A stretch of 11,088 nt of DNA from Calditrichaceae bacterium (GCA_024763405.1 JANTFQ010000050.1:1-11088); one strand, 5' to 3'. Numbered from the stretch's first letter, positions 1-8,056 are shown. Numbers and translations are program-made. Notes: generated by a model from the letters alone, not told the origin.

Positions 1-5
1 TTTTT

Positions 6-809
6 CTATTCTGAGCTCCAGCCGGTTATTCCTTTTTTAACAATGCCCGGTTTTGGAGAAAAAATTTCATCTAATTTCTTTCGCAGCATACTTTCGGTCA
101 ATCCGCGCACCAGCTTCCCATTTTCTGCGTAGGAAATCATCCCGGTTTCTTCCGAAACCACCATCACAAAGGCATCGGATTGTTCCGATAACCCCAAAGC
201 CGCGCGGTGCCGTGTTCCCAGCGCCGGGTCTAAATCCGGTTTTTGCGAAAGCGGCAATAAACATTTGGCCGCTACCGCCACTTCATTCCGAATCAGCAAC
301 GCCCCGTCGTGCAAAGGAGAACGGGGATTAAACACCGAGCTGATAAGCTGCTTGGAAAGCTGTGCCTGCAGGACAATACCCGTTTCGGAAACTGATTTTA
401 TATTCATATCCCTAATAATAACGATTAAAGCGCCAAAATTCTTCCGTGAAAGTTCCTGCGCCGCGTCAATAATATGATCCACAAATTCCAAATCGCCCAC
501 ATGGACGAACGTGCGGATGAGACGGCTTTGCCCGAGATAGATAAGGAGCCTGCGCAATTCCGGCTGAAATACGATAACAAAACCCAGGACCCAGACCGTT
601 TTTAGTCCGGACATTATCCAGGTTAAGGCGCTCATATCCAGCAATTCACCAAGGATAGAAATCAGTAGTATTACCAGCAAACCGATAAACATGCGGATTG
701 CAACACTCCCTTTCAGGAACTGATACAGCTCATAAAAGAGTGTGGTAACAATCGCGATGTCGATCACATCGATCAGGGTAACGGGTATAAATCCAATTTT
801 AAAGAGCAT
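6..809 (-). CDS. cdaA: Diadenylate cyclase CdaA (c-di-AMP synthase, membrane-bound)
   Basis: This enzyme condenses two ATP into cyclic di-AMP, a second messenger tied to osmotic and cell-wall homeostasis. The 267-residue product has three hydrophobic segments near the N terminus (about 11-30, 38-57 and 66-84), as in CdaA/DacA (TIGR00159-type) proteins, so the catalytic domain should face the cytoplasm. The DAC domain carries the two hallmark motifs: DGA at 168-170 (in SPLHDGALLI) and GTRHRAALGLSE at 198-209. A conserved acidic SEETG follows at 219-223. Length is normal for the family. The ATG start has only a weak upstream AAGA-type ribosome site. The gene lies 264 bp downstream of folP in the same orientation, with its own promoter-like motifs in the gap. 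No CdaR-type regulator is visible, although the gene's downstream side is cut by the window edge. The stop is TAG and the gene is complete. Confidence 0.95.
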   Translation of the reverse strand: MLFKIGFIPVTLIDVIDIAIVTTLFYELYQFLKGSVAIRMFIGLLVILLISILGELLDMSALTWIMSGLKTVWVLGFVIVFQPELRRLLIYLGQSRLIRTFVHVGDLEFVDHIIDAAQELSRKNFGALIVIIRDMNIKSVSETGIVLQAQLSKQLISSVFNPRSPLHDGALLIRNEVAVAAKCLLPLSQKPDLDPALGTRHRAALGLSEQSDAFVMVVSEETGMISYAENGKLVRGLTESMLRKKLDEIFSPKPGIVKKGITGWSSE

Positions 810-913
810 TTATTCTTAGTTTTAGTCGGATGAAACATTCAAATCTTTAGCATAAAATTGATTGCGACGATTTTCTGTTCAAATCGGGTTGTATGAGCTA
901 TCCTGCTATATAA

Positions 914-967
914 ATTATATCTGTCCGTATTTCTGCAAATATAGGTTAAACCTTTGTAAAATACAAT
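914..967 (-). promoter_or_regulatory. Candidate promoter region for cdaA
   Basis: Two overlapping readings exist on the minus strand. One is TATATTTG (936-943), an exact match to the Bacteroidetes -7 consensus TAnnTTTG, with ATTG (964-967) 20 bases upstream where the -33 TTG is expected. The other is a perfect TATAAT (914-919) without a good -35 box at 16-18 bases. Either would give a leader of roughly 100-120 nt before the cdaA ATG. The region is AT-rich, so chance matches are plausible. The tRNA promoter elsewhere in the window is of classical TTGACA type, which weakens the Bacteroidetes-type reading. Confidence 0.3.
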
Positions 968-1073
968 TCTAAATACTGAAAATTGTTATTTTCATTTCAA
1001 TTTTCTTCATCAAATTACGCAGGGCATAAACTATTAACATTTCCCGAGGTTTTAGACAATGACCACGGTCACT

Positions 1074-2189
1074 TTAATTCCACAGGTTTTGGATGGCATC
1101 GTACATCCGCAGCGCATCGACCGTCTCTTTTACGTCGTGCACCCGCAGGATAGAGGCGCCGTTTATTCCAGCCGATAAATGTCCGGCAAGAGTACCCGGA
1201 TTCCGCTCATCGACGGGGCGGTCTAACGTATTACCGATAAATGATTTTCTGGATAATCCAATCAATAGCGGATACGGTAGAAATGTAAAGTCTCTTAAAT
1301 CCCGTAATATATGCAGGTTATCTTCGGTGCGTTTACCGAATCCGATTCCCGGATCCAAAATTATTTTCGATATTTTTTGTTTGTCCAAAAAGGCGATACG
1401 ATCCTCAAAATAAGCGTAAATTTCCGCCATAACATCCGTGTAAAATGGATTTTTCTGCATGTTTTTTGGCGTGCCTTTGATATGCATGACAATGATAGGA
1501 CAATCATAAGATCTGACCGTTTCGGCCATTTGCACATCAAACTGTGCACCGCTGATATCGTTAATAATATCGGCTCCGGCTTCCAGTGCAGCACGGGCGG
1601 TTCCACTTCGATAGGTATCTACAGAAATTAATACATCGCTATGTCCGCGGATTTCTTCAATAACCGGAACCACACGATTTAATTCTTCTTCAGGAGAAAC
1701 CGGGTCTGCGCCGGGTCGGGTGGATTCCCCGCCCACGTCAATAATCCGGGCGCCTTCTTCCACCATCATCAGGGCATGTTCCACGGCGCGGTTTTTTTCA
1801 GTGAACCGGCCGCCGTCGGAGAAGGAATCCGGCGTGATATTTAAAATGCCCATTATAAGCGGAAGTCCGTTAAAATTCAGTTCCATGTCACGAATTTTCC
1901 AGACTGGTAGTGATTTTTCAGAAAAGGATGTAATTTGCGGATAGAGCGTTACTATCTCCGCAGGCCAGTCCTGGCCAGGTTCTAAAAACAGAAAAAAACT
2001 ACCCGAAACATTTACGGGAAAAAGGGTGAAACCGGGATATCTTTGCAGCATCTGCCGTTCGCTGGTGGACAACCCGGAGACAAAATACACAAATTGATGT
2101 AAGGCAGAATCCGGGAGCTGTGTCCGATACATTCGATTCAGTTCAGAAATACGTTTTTTGGATGAAAGAAAAACAGCTCTAATTTTCAT
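1074..2189 (-). CDS. folP: Dihydropteroate synthase with long N-terminal extension
   Basis: This enzyme joins p-aminobenzoate to 6-hydroxymethyl-dihydropterin diphosphate to make dihydropteroate, and is the sulfonamide target. I start it at the ATG at 2189 (371 aa); an in-frame GTG at 2207 would add six residues. Neither has a clear Shine-Dalgarno site. Residue numbers here use the longer 377-aa form. All core TIM-barrel motifs are present: MGILNITPDSFSDGG 119-133, GGESTRPGA 159-167, SVDTYR 195-200, NDISG 216-220, MHIKGTP 241-247, DPGIGFGK 285-292, GLSRKSF 317-323 and RVHD 355-358. The core is therefore intact and probably active. About 110 residues precede it, whereas ordinary bacterial FolP is near 280 residues; I do not recognise this extension. 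The ATG overlaps the end of the upstream TPR gene by 11 bp, suggesting translational coupling. Confidence 0.95.
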   Translation of the reverse strand: MKIRAVFLSSKKRISELNRMYRTQLPDSALHQFVYFVSGLSTSERQMLQRYPGFTLFPVNVSGSFFLFLEPGQDWPAEIVTLYPQITSFSEKSLPVWKIRDMELNFNGLPLIMGILNITPDSFSDGGRFTEKNRAVEHALMMVEEGARIIDVGGESTRPGADPVSPEEELNRVVPVIEEIRGHSDVLISVDTYRSGTARAALEAGADIINDISGAQFDVQMAETVRSYDCPIIVMHIKGTPKNMQKNPFYTDVMAEIYAYFEDRIAFLDKQKISKIILDPGIGFGKRTEDNLHILRDLRDFTFLPYPLLIGLSRKSFIGNTLDRPVDERNPGTLAGHLSAGINGASILRVHDVKETVDALRMYDAIQNLWN

Positions 2190-3729
2190 TTTTTTTTGTG
2201 GTATCACTTAAAATTTTTCGGATGCCTCTCATTGCTTCCTTGGCCCATTTGTCGTCGTCACCGCTTTTACGCCGGATGCGTTCCCGGTAATAATGCAGCG
2301 CCCGTTTATTATCCCCAAGCATACGGTACGTAATGCCGGCATATAAATAGGCATCCCTGTTTTGATCGATTGCAATTGCTTTAAGAAAATTATGCAGGGC
2401 TTTTTGATATTCTTTTTTCATAAAATACACAACACCGAGATTATACCAGGCGTTGGAATTATGCGGTGTACGGACAGCGATTTTAGAATACAAATGAAAG
2501 GCCTTGTCATAATAACCAAGTTTTAATTCGATGGAGGCGAGAAGACTTAAAATATTCAGATCATCCCGGCTTATTTTCAAAAACGTTTCGATGGTCTGCC
2601 GGGCCCGGTTTGTCCCTGTTCCGGCAGATGTTCCAGTACCAGAACTATAATACTCCTGTGCCAGCTGGAAAACACCCTCCCTGAATCCGGGATCGAGAGC
2701 CACCGCTCTTTTCAGAATATCGATACGGCTTTTGTAGCCGAATTCTTTTAACCGATCGGGATGCAGATAACTGAGTTGTAAAAGAATCCGAGCATTTGAT
2801 GGGTCTTCCACAAATGCTTTTTTCAGAAAAACTTCCGCCTGCGTGTAGGTTTGATCATAGATAGCCATCCGTCCCAACCAATAAGCGGTTTCCGGAGTGT
2901 CCGTTCCGGCCCGGATGATTTTTGAATAGTATTTTCTTGCTTGCTGAAAATCGGGATTTTCGATTTTCATATACTTTGCTTTTTCGCGATCAATTGGCCT
3001 TAGTAGCCCTTTGTGCACATAGGCTTCTGCAATCAGCTGCATTATTTCAAAACTCGTATCCGCAGCAGCAGACGCGATAACGGTATCATATTTTTTCTGA
3101 AGCATTAATAGACGAAGCGGCAGGTATTGGAGATGGACGTTCGGGACAACGCTGTTTTTTTTAAACAGCCCGGTATTCTTTTTTATTTTAATCAACAGAT
3201 TTTGTGGAGTGGAAGCGCTGAAATACAAACTATCCCCACCCGAAACTACCGAGCAGGAAACACTGCCCTTCTGGAGATAGGGCTGAATTAAAATTCCGGG
3301 ATGCAGGGCCTGCGCCGTAAGCAGCCATTGGGCAAAAAAATCAACCGAATCGGCATTAATAGTTTCATACAACCAGGTCCAGCGGTGCAGCAGGTATTTT
3401 GGTTTTAGCATTTCAGGGGCAGAATATCGGAACAATTCCGCCAATTCAAAGGCCTGTGCTTCCGCCTGAAAAGAAGAATCGGAAGAAATCGCCGGCATCA
3501 CAACTACTCGGATTTGCGGCTTCGGCGGCTGGGTAGCAAGCCAAATACCAATATAAACCAGAAGCAAAGCAAACGAATAAGTGCGTCTGTTTTTTTTACT
3601 CTGCTCCTTACTGAACAATTTGGATGATTTTAAAAAGGAAAATGCCAGATTGACAATCAACAGAAGAAGCAGCAAAACAAGGATACCCCCCGGTACGCCT
3701 CCGGAGAGAAAACTGATAATGTGTTCCAT
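2179..3729 (-). CDS. Membrane-anchored tetratricopeptide-repeat protein, function unknown
   Basis: I do not recognise a specific family. The 516-residue product begins with two hydrophobic segments (about 15-33 and 51-66) separated by a basic loop (35-50, rich in K/R), consistent with anchoring in the inner membrane. A stretch beginning RVVVMPA at 74-80 resembles the start of FlgO/TolB-like N-terminal domains found in some TPR signalling proteins, but this is a weak resemblance. TPR-like helical hairpins follow, clearest around 261-310 (ARKYYSKII...AEVFLKKAF) and 394-487 (DKAFHLYSKIA, NAWYNLGVVYFMKKEYQKAL, YAGITYRMLGDNKRALHYY). A Gly/Ser/Thr-rich insert (SGTGTSAGTGTN, 363-374) interrupts the array. 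Such proteins usually act as scaffolds, and no catalytic motif is seen. The ATG has GGA about nine bases upstream. The gene overlaps folP, so the two are probably one operon. Confidence 0.85.
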   Translation of the reverse strand: MEHIISFLSGGVPGGILVLLLLLLIVNLAFSFLKSSKLFSKEQSKKNRRTYSFALLLVYIGIWLATQPPKPQIRVVVMPAISSDSSFQAEAQAFELAELFRYSAPEMLKPKYLLHRWTWLYETINADSVDFFAQWLLTAQALHPGILIQPYLQKGSVSCSVVSGGDSLYFSASTPQNLLIKIKKNTGLFKKNSVVPNVHLQYLPLRLLMLQKKYDTVIASAAADTSFEIMQLIAEAYVHKGLLRPIDREKAKYMKIENPDFQQARKYYSKIIRAGTDTPETAYWLGRMAIYDQTYTQAEVFLKKAFVEDPSNARILLQLSYLHPDRLKEFGYKSRIDILKRAVALDPGFREGVFQLAQEYYSSGTGTSAGTGTNRARQTIETFLKISRDDLNILSLLASIELKLGYYDKAFHLYSKIAVRTPHNSNAWYNLGVVYFMKKEYQKALHNFLKAIAIDQNRDAYLYAGITYRMLGDNKRALHYYRERIRRKSGDDDKWAKEAMRGIRKILSDTTKKNEN

Positions 3730-3791
3730 TCTAAATTCCAGATTCTAACAGTAAAACTGTAATCAATTGTTTTTACCTGTAACTACTTTTT

Positions 3792-3819
3792 TATATACAG
3801 GACAGATCGTATGAATCAA
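3792..3819 (-). promoter_or_regulatory. Possible sigma70-type promoter for the TPR-folP unit
   Basis: On the minus strand TTGATT (3814-3819) is followed after 16 bases by TATATA (3792-3797), with TG immediately before the -10-like box. This would leave a leader of about 55 nt before the TPR start at 3729. Both boxes match consensus at four of six positions only, and the spacer is one base short. The call rests mainly on location, in the gap between ftsH and the next operon. Confidence 0.3.
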
Positions 3820-3839
3820 TTTTGAATCCGCAAAAAAAA

Positions 3840-4030
3840 TGGACTAAAGCCCCTACTGATGAAATTCGCTGCTTCTAACTTCACGCTGAAGAGGTTTTGC
3901 GAAAGCAAGCATACAGCCTAAATTTCATTCTCAACTTGATTGGGAATCCATATTGAACAACAGGTATGGATTCCCGCCCCGCAAGCTCAACTTTCGCCTG
4001 TCCACCTATTGGCGGGCAGGAATGACACTC
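3840..4030. repeat. Repeat-rich intergenic patch with nested palindromes between ftsH and the TPR gene
   Basis: The 316-base gap 3730-4045 has no credible gene. It holds several inverted repeats. An 11-bp perfect one pairs GGGAATCCATA (3942-3952) with TATGGATTCCC (3965-3975) across a 12-base loop. A GC-rich hairpin pairs CCTGTCCACC (3997-4006) with GGCGGGCAGG (4011-4020) around TATT, with one wobble and one mismatch. A small CTTCA-CGC-TGAAG hairpin lies at 3879-3891. ATGAAATT (3859-3866) is inverted as AATTTCAT (3921-3928). The GGATTCCCGCC...GGCGGGcAGGAATGAC framework resembles dispersed intergenic palindromes known from many bacterial genomes. None is followed by a U-tract on the minus strand, so I do not call a terminator. 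Confidence 0.6.
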
Positions 4031-4045
4031 GACAAATCAAAAAAA

Positions 4046-6130
4046 CTATTTTTTTGTATCCGCCTTTTTAGGTCTTACCGGTTTTTCCGTTCTTTTCGGT
4101 TTAGCTTCCGTCTTTGGCTTTTCCTCTTCAGCTGACTTTACCGGTTTCTTCTTCGCTGCTTTCTTTTTCGTTTTAGGAGCTTCATCCCCATTCGACGTAA
4201 AGGCGATGGTATTTATGACTTCACCATTTACAACCCGGTCGATTTGTTCACCGTCTAAAATTTCATGTTCAAGCAAGGCTTTGGCCAGATTATGAAGCAA
4301 ATCAATATTGTCTTCAATAATTTTTTCCGCTTTTTTCTGCGCGGTTGTCACAATCGTCCGCACCTCGGAATCAATTTCCACCGCTACTTTTTCACTATAA
4401 TCCCGATGTTGTGAAATCTCCCGGCCAAGAAAAATTTCCTGGTCTTTCTGGCCGAAGGTAATGGGTCCTAATTTTTCACTCATTCCCCATTCACAAACCA
4501 TTTTACGGGCGATGGAAGTGGCGCGTTCAATATCACTGCCGGCGCCGGTATTTACCTGATCAAAGACAATTTTTTCGGCCGCCCGGCCGCCGAGAAGCTT
4601 GGCCAGCATTCCCTCAAGATAATCTTTTGAATGGGTATGCCGATCGTCAATGGGCAAATACGAGGTCACACCCAAAGCCCGGCCGCGCGGGATAATCGTC
4701 ACCTTGTGAACCGGATCGGTTCCGGGAATCAATTTTCCAACCAGTACATGTCCTGATTCATGATAAGCAGTGGTTTTCTTTTCATCTTCTGTAATCAGCA
4801 TCGATTTACGTTCGATACCCATCATAATTTTATCTTTGGCGTCTTCAAAATCAGCCATCATTACAATATCTCTGTTTTTACGGGCGGCCAGCAGCGCGGC
4901 TTCATTTACAAGGTTGGCGATATCCGCTCCGGACAGACCGGGCGTACCTTTGGCCAGCGCTTCGAGATCAACCGATTTATCGAGCGGCACCTGTTTCACG
5001 TGTACTTTAAAGACACCTTCCCGACCCCGCACATCGGGACGGTCGACCACAATCTGCCGGTCAAAACGACCGGGCCGAAGGAGCGCCGAATCCAAAACAT
5101 CGGGACGGTTGGTTGCCGCCAGCAAAATAACGCCTTCTTTAGAATCAAATCCGTCCATTTCAACCAGAAGCTGATTCAGGGTTTGTTCACGCTCGTCGTG
5201 ACCGCCGCCCAATCCGGCGCCGCGGTGGCGACCCACCGCATCCATTTCGTCAATAAACAGAATACAGGGCGCGTGTTTACGGCCGACTTCAAACAAATCA
5301 CGTACGCGGCTGGCGCCGACGCCCACAAACATCTCCACAAAATCCGCGCCGCTCATACTGAAAAACGGAACGCCTGCTTCACCGGCAACGGCTTTAGCCA
5401 ATAAGGTTTTCCCGGTTCCTGGAGGGCCTACCAGCAGCGCGCCTTTAGGAATTTTTCCTCCCAAACGGGTAAACTTGCCCGGTTCTTTTAAAAATTCGAT
5501 AATTTCCTGCAGCTCCATTTTAGCCTCATCTGCGCCGGCTACATCATCAAAAGTCGCCTTCTTCTTATCTTCGGTCATCATCTTGGCTTTACTTTTACCA
5601 AAACTAAATAAACCGCGCGAACCGCCGCCGCCACCGGCTCCGCCCTGCATCCGGCGGATAAAAAAGATGTAGACGCCGAGGATTAATATCCAGGGCAGCA
5701 TATTGATCAGCATCAGGCTCCACTCGTTGGATGGCTCGATAAAACGAATCGTAATATTCAGGTCTTCCCATTCCTTTACAACCGAATCATCCAAATAGGG
5801 CAGATTGGTACGGAACTGACTGGAAGGCTGCAATCCCAGCGAATTATTTCCATCGCGTAATTTTCCTTTAAAAACGTTTTCGCCCAGGGTTACTTCGCCA
5901 CTCTCAATCATATCCTCCTTTAGAAGCTGTTTATAAGCGGCATAATTAATATCCGCTTCTTTGGAACTTCCGGAAGAAAACATTGAGCTGAAAATGACAG
6001 CCGCCAACAGGACGCCAATCCAGATAATGCCGGTTTTAGAAGCTTTTTTCCACTGGAAGTCATCATCCTTTTTATTGCGATTAAATAAATTCTTATCGTC
6101 TTTATTTTGATCTTTTTTCTGTTTATCCAT
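4046..6130 (-). CDS. ftsH: ATP-dependent zinc metalloprotease FtsH
   Basis: This membrane AAA+ protease extracts and degrades damaged membrane proteins and regulatory substrates as a hexamer. The 694 residues run as follows: a charged cytosolic N-tail (1-30), TM1 (about 34-51), a periplasmic domain, TM2 (about 138-158) and a glycine-rich linker (162-173). The AAA module has Walker A GPPGTGKT 235-242, pore motif FVG 268-270, Walker B LFIDEMD 291-297, and a second region of homology at 340-358 with arginine fingers in LRPGRFDR. The M41 peptidase has HESGH at 457-461 and D533 as likely third zinc ligand. All key residues are present. The last 45 or so residues are very rich in Lys, Pro, Ala and Glu. 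GAAAGG lies about ten bases before the ATG, within the hpt end region (16-nt gap), so ftsH is probably cotranscribed with tilS-hpt. Confidence 0.98.
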   Translation of the reverse strand: MDKQKKDQNKDDKNLFNRNKKDDDFQWKKASKTGIIWIGVLLAAVIFSSMFSSGSSKEADINYAAYKQLLKEDMIESGEVTLGENVFKGKLRDGNNSLGLQPSSQFRTNLPYLDDSVVKEWEDLNITIRFIEPSNEWSLMLINMLPWILILGVYIFFIRRMQGGAGGGGGSRGLFSFGKSKAKMMTEDKKKATFDDVAGADEAKMELQEIIEFLKEPGKFTRLGGKIPKGALLVGPPGTGKTLLAKAVAGEAGVPFFSMSGADFVEMFVGVGASRVRDLFEVGRKHAPCILFIDEMDAVGRHRGAGLGGGHDEREQTLNQLLVEMDGFDSKEGVILLAATNRPDVLDSALLRPGRFDRQIVVDRPDVRGREGVFKVHVKQVPLDKSVDLEALAKGTPGLSGADIANLVNEAALLAARKNRDIVMMADFEDAKDKIMMGIERKSMLITEDEKKTTAYHESGHVLVGKLIPGTDPVHKVTIIPRGRALGVTSYLPIDDRHTHSKDYLEGMLAKLLGGRAAEKIVFDQVNTGAGSDIERATSIARKMVCEWGMSEKLGPITFGQKDQEIFLGREISQHRDYSEKVAVEIDSEVRTIVTTAQKKAEKIIEDNIDLLHNLAKALLEHEILDGEQIDRVVNGEVINTIAFTSNGDEAPKTKKKAAKKKPVKSAEEEKPKTEAKPKRTEKPVRPKKADTKK

Positions 6131-6146
6131 TCGTACTGAACCTTTC

Positions 6147-6695
6147 TTAATCGATAAAATATATAGAGCGCAAATTACGCTTTATCTGCCCGTCATCCAA
6201 TCCATACCCAACCACAAACTTATCTTCAATCTCAAAACCGACATAATCAATTTTAAGATCGGTTACGTTTTTGGACGGTTTATGAAGCAGCGAAGCAAAT
6301 TTTAATTCACTGGGATCGAATGCACTAAGCATATTTTCTAAAAATTTTAAGGACAAACCCGAATCCACAATATCTTCGACCACAATTACCGGCCGGCCCT
6401 TGATATCCGCACTGAGCGGTTTTAAAATTTTGATATGACCGCTGGATTCACGTGCGTTGCCATAACTTGAAATGCGTAGAAAATCCATTTCCATATCGGT
6501 ATTAATAAAACGAATCAGGTCCGCTAAAAAGATAAATCCGCCATTAAGTATACCTATCAGAATGGGCCTTTCCCCGGCAAAATCTTTTGTAATCTGCGCG
6601 CCCAGCTCTTCGAGACGCTTTTGAATATCTTCTTCTGAAATAAGTATTTTATAATTATCCGGAACTATTTCTGTTTGGTCAAAGCCACAATTCAT
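6147..6695 (-). CDS. hpt: Hypoxanthine phosphoribosyltransferase (purine salvage)
   Basis: This cytosolic enzyme transfers the phosphoribosyl group of PRPP to hypoxanthine (and often guanine), giving IMP or GMP. The 182-residue length is typical of bacterial HPRT. The PRPP-binding signature VVEDIVDSGLSL spans 105-116, and the acidic pair E107-D108 is the family hallmark. A HKP at 138-140 includes the lysine position usually contacting the purine, and FVVGYGLDD (170-178) is the usual C-terminal motif. The PPi loop region (ILIGILNGGFIF, 45-56) is also present. The ATG overlaps the tilS TGA in the four-base ATGA arrangement, a strong sign of translational coupling. The tilS-hpt-ftsH order is a widely conserved neighbourhood in several bacterial phyla. 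Confidence 0.96.
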   Translation of the reverse strand: MNCGFDQTEIVPDNYKILISEEDIQKRLEELGAQITKDFAGERPILIGILNGGFIFLADLIRFINTDMEMDFLRISSYGNARESSGHIKILKPLSADIKGRPVIVVEDIVDSGLSLKFLENMLSAFDPSELKFASLLHKPSKNVTDLKIDYVGFEIEDKFVVGYGLDDGQIKRNLRSIYFID

Positions 6696-8056
6696 ACATC
6701 ACTGCCTTTATTTTCAATTTTGATATGGTATATTTTTTTACACTTTTCATTTACTCTAAAGCGATTATCCAACCGCATTCCGGCCACCCAAAGGATATCC
6801 GCGCCGGAACAGACAAGCGGAATTTTATTTTTCCCACGCACTTCCATTTTTTGATCTACAAAAAAATCGCTGAGTTTCTTCTTCCCCTTCATCCCAAGAG
6901 GATAAAAGAAATCCCCCTCCTGCCAGGAACGCACAGTCAGAGGAAATAGAACTTGATCCGCGCAAAAAAATTCCTGATCGCGGTCATTATTTAGTATAAT
7001 TTTATTTCCCTTTTCCCGCTGCAGGCAAATTTCATACTCTCCCCAACGAACCGGCATATTCACAAAAAGTTCCACCGGCTGAATGGAAGCAGTCTTTTCC
7101 CTGTAAAAGAGAAGGTACTCCCTATTTTTTAGAACGAACAAATCAGCGCCCGCCTGAAATCGGCCACCGGTTGAAGCCTGATTGACAAACCGGTCAAACG
7201 CCTGCCATAAATTGTCCGAAACGTGTGAAGTTAATGGATTCATGTGCGAAATACAATACTGAAAAACGGCACGCCTGCGCAGAGCCGGGAACCCGGAATA
7301 ATCGGACGCCTTAAGCCGGACGTCTTTTTTGTTTAACTTTACCAGATCCTCAAAAACAGGTTTATTGCCTTCTGTAAAGAACAGTTGATGTTTTTGAATT
7401 TCTTCAAGGCTTTTATTGAAACCGTTAAAAAAAGAATCGCCAAACACATTGTTAAACGCCGGGACAAGTGTGTGCCGGATATGATTGCGCAGCTTCGAGA
7501 CATCGGCATTGGTATGATCTTCCCGAAACGGAATATGATTTTGCGCTGCGTATGCTTCGATTTCTTTGCGCCGGAATGCAAGCAGCGGACGAATAAAGCG
7601 CTCCCGTTTTACCGGAATAGCGCTTAAACCTTTTAAACCGGCCCCTTTGGCCAGACGCATTAAAAATGTTTCCAGTTGATCGTTAAGATGATGGGCAGTG
7701 GCAATTTTTGCAGCGGGATTGCGCAACAGAATGTCTTCAAAGGCGGCATAACGGGCGTTACGCATTTCATCCTCAGAAGAATTGGAGTCCAAATCGCTCA
7801 GCACTTTTAGTTCAACCGGTAAATTAAAGCGTCCCGCCTGTTCCCCGACCAGCGCTTCATCCGCATCGCTTTCCTCGCCGCGGACGCCGTGATTAATATG
7901 GACAATATGTAATCTAAAGGGGATTTTTTCTGAAAGCCGGCGCAGCAGATCCAGCATAACCATCGAATCAATGCCGCCGGATACAGCAGCGAAAATGTGA
8001 TCGTTTGGGGAAATAAGTTGATGGGCTAAAATAAAAGCGTGTAACCGTTCCTGCAC
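6692..8056 (-). CDS. tilS: tRNA(Ile)-lysidine synthase TilS
   Basis: TilS converts cytidine 34 of tRNA-Ile2(CAU) to lysidine, using ATP and lysine, so that the tRNA reads AUA and is charged with isoleucine rather than methionine. The 454-residue protein has the N-type ATP pyrophosphatase PP-loop SGGIDS (26-31), the HINHGVRG motif (53-60) and the HHLNDQLETFLMRLAKGAGL block. The C-terminal substrate-binding domain is recognisable by VRSWQEGDFFYPLGMKGKKK. The start is GTG at 8056, supported by GAGG about seven bases upstream (CGAGGTAACCAGTG). It begins only 32 nt after the 3' end of the tRNA-Met gene, and its TGA overlaps the hpt ATG. Expression probably comes from the tRNA promoter by read-through, as no separate promoter fits in the 32-nt gap. 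Confidence 0.96.
   Translation of the reverse strand: MQERLHAFILAHQLISPNDHIFAAVSGGIDSMVMLDLLRRLSEKIPFRLHIVHINHGVRGEESDADEALVGEQAGRFNLPVELKVLSDLDSNSSEDEMRNARYAAFEDILLRNPAAKIATAHHLNDQLETFLMRLAKGAGLKGLSAIPVKRERFIRPLLAFRRKEIEAYAAQNHIPFREDHTNADVSKLRNHIRHTLVPAFNNVFGDSFFNGFNKSLEEIQKHQLFFTEGNKPVFEDLVKLNKKDVRLKASDYSGFPALRRRAVFQYCISHMNPLTSHVSDNLWQAFDRFVNQASTGGRFQAGADLFVLKNREYLLFYREKTASIQPVELFVNMPVRWGEYEICLQREKGNKIILNNDRDQEFFCADQVLFPLTVRSWQEGDFFYPLGMKGKKKLSDFFVDQKMEVRGKNKIPLVCSGADILWVAGMRLDNRFRVNEKCKKIYHIKIENKGSDV

Noticed and set aside
1058..1073. Palindrome AATGACC-AC-GGTCACT just after folP as a terminator
   Set aside because: The loop is too small without opening a pair, the stem is short and no U-tract follows on the minus strand.
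4038..4056. A7-CTA-T7 palindrome at the ftsH stop as a terminator
   Set aside because: The stem is only A:T pairs with no GC-rich hairpin before the T-run, so it is unlikely to terminate.
3953..4135. A 60-codon plus-strand open frame near the ftsH 3' end
   Set aside because: Half of it is palindromic repeat and half is the antisense of the Lys-rich FtsH tail, giving an artificial Phe/Arg-rich peptide.
4760..5404. A 214-codon plus-strand open frame inside ftsH
   Set aside because: It lies wholly within the AAA and peptidase coding region on the opposite strand, has no recognisable domain and no ribosome site; a shadow frame of a conserved gene.
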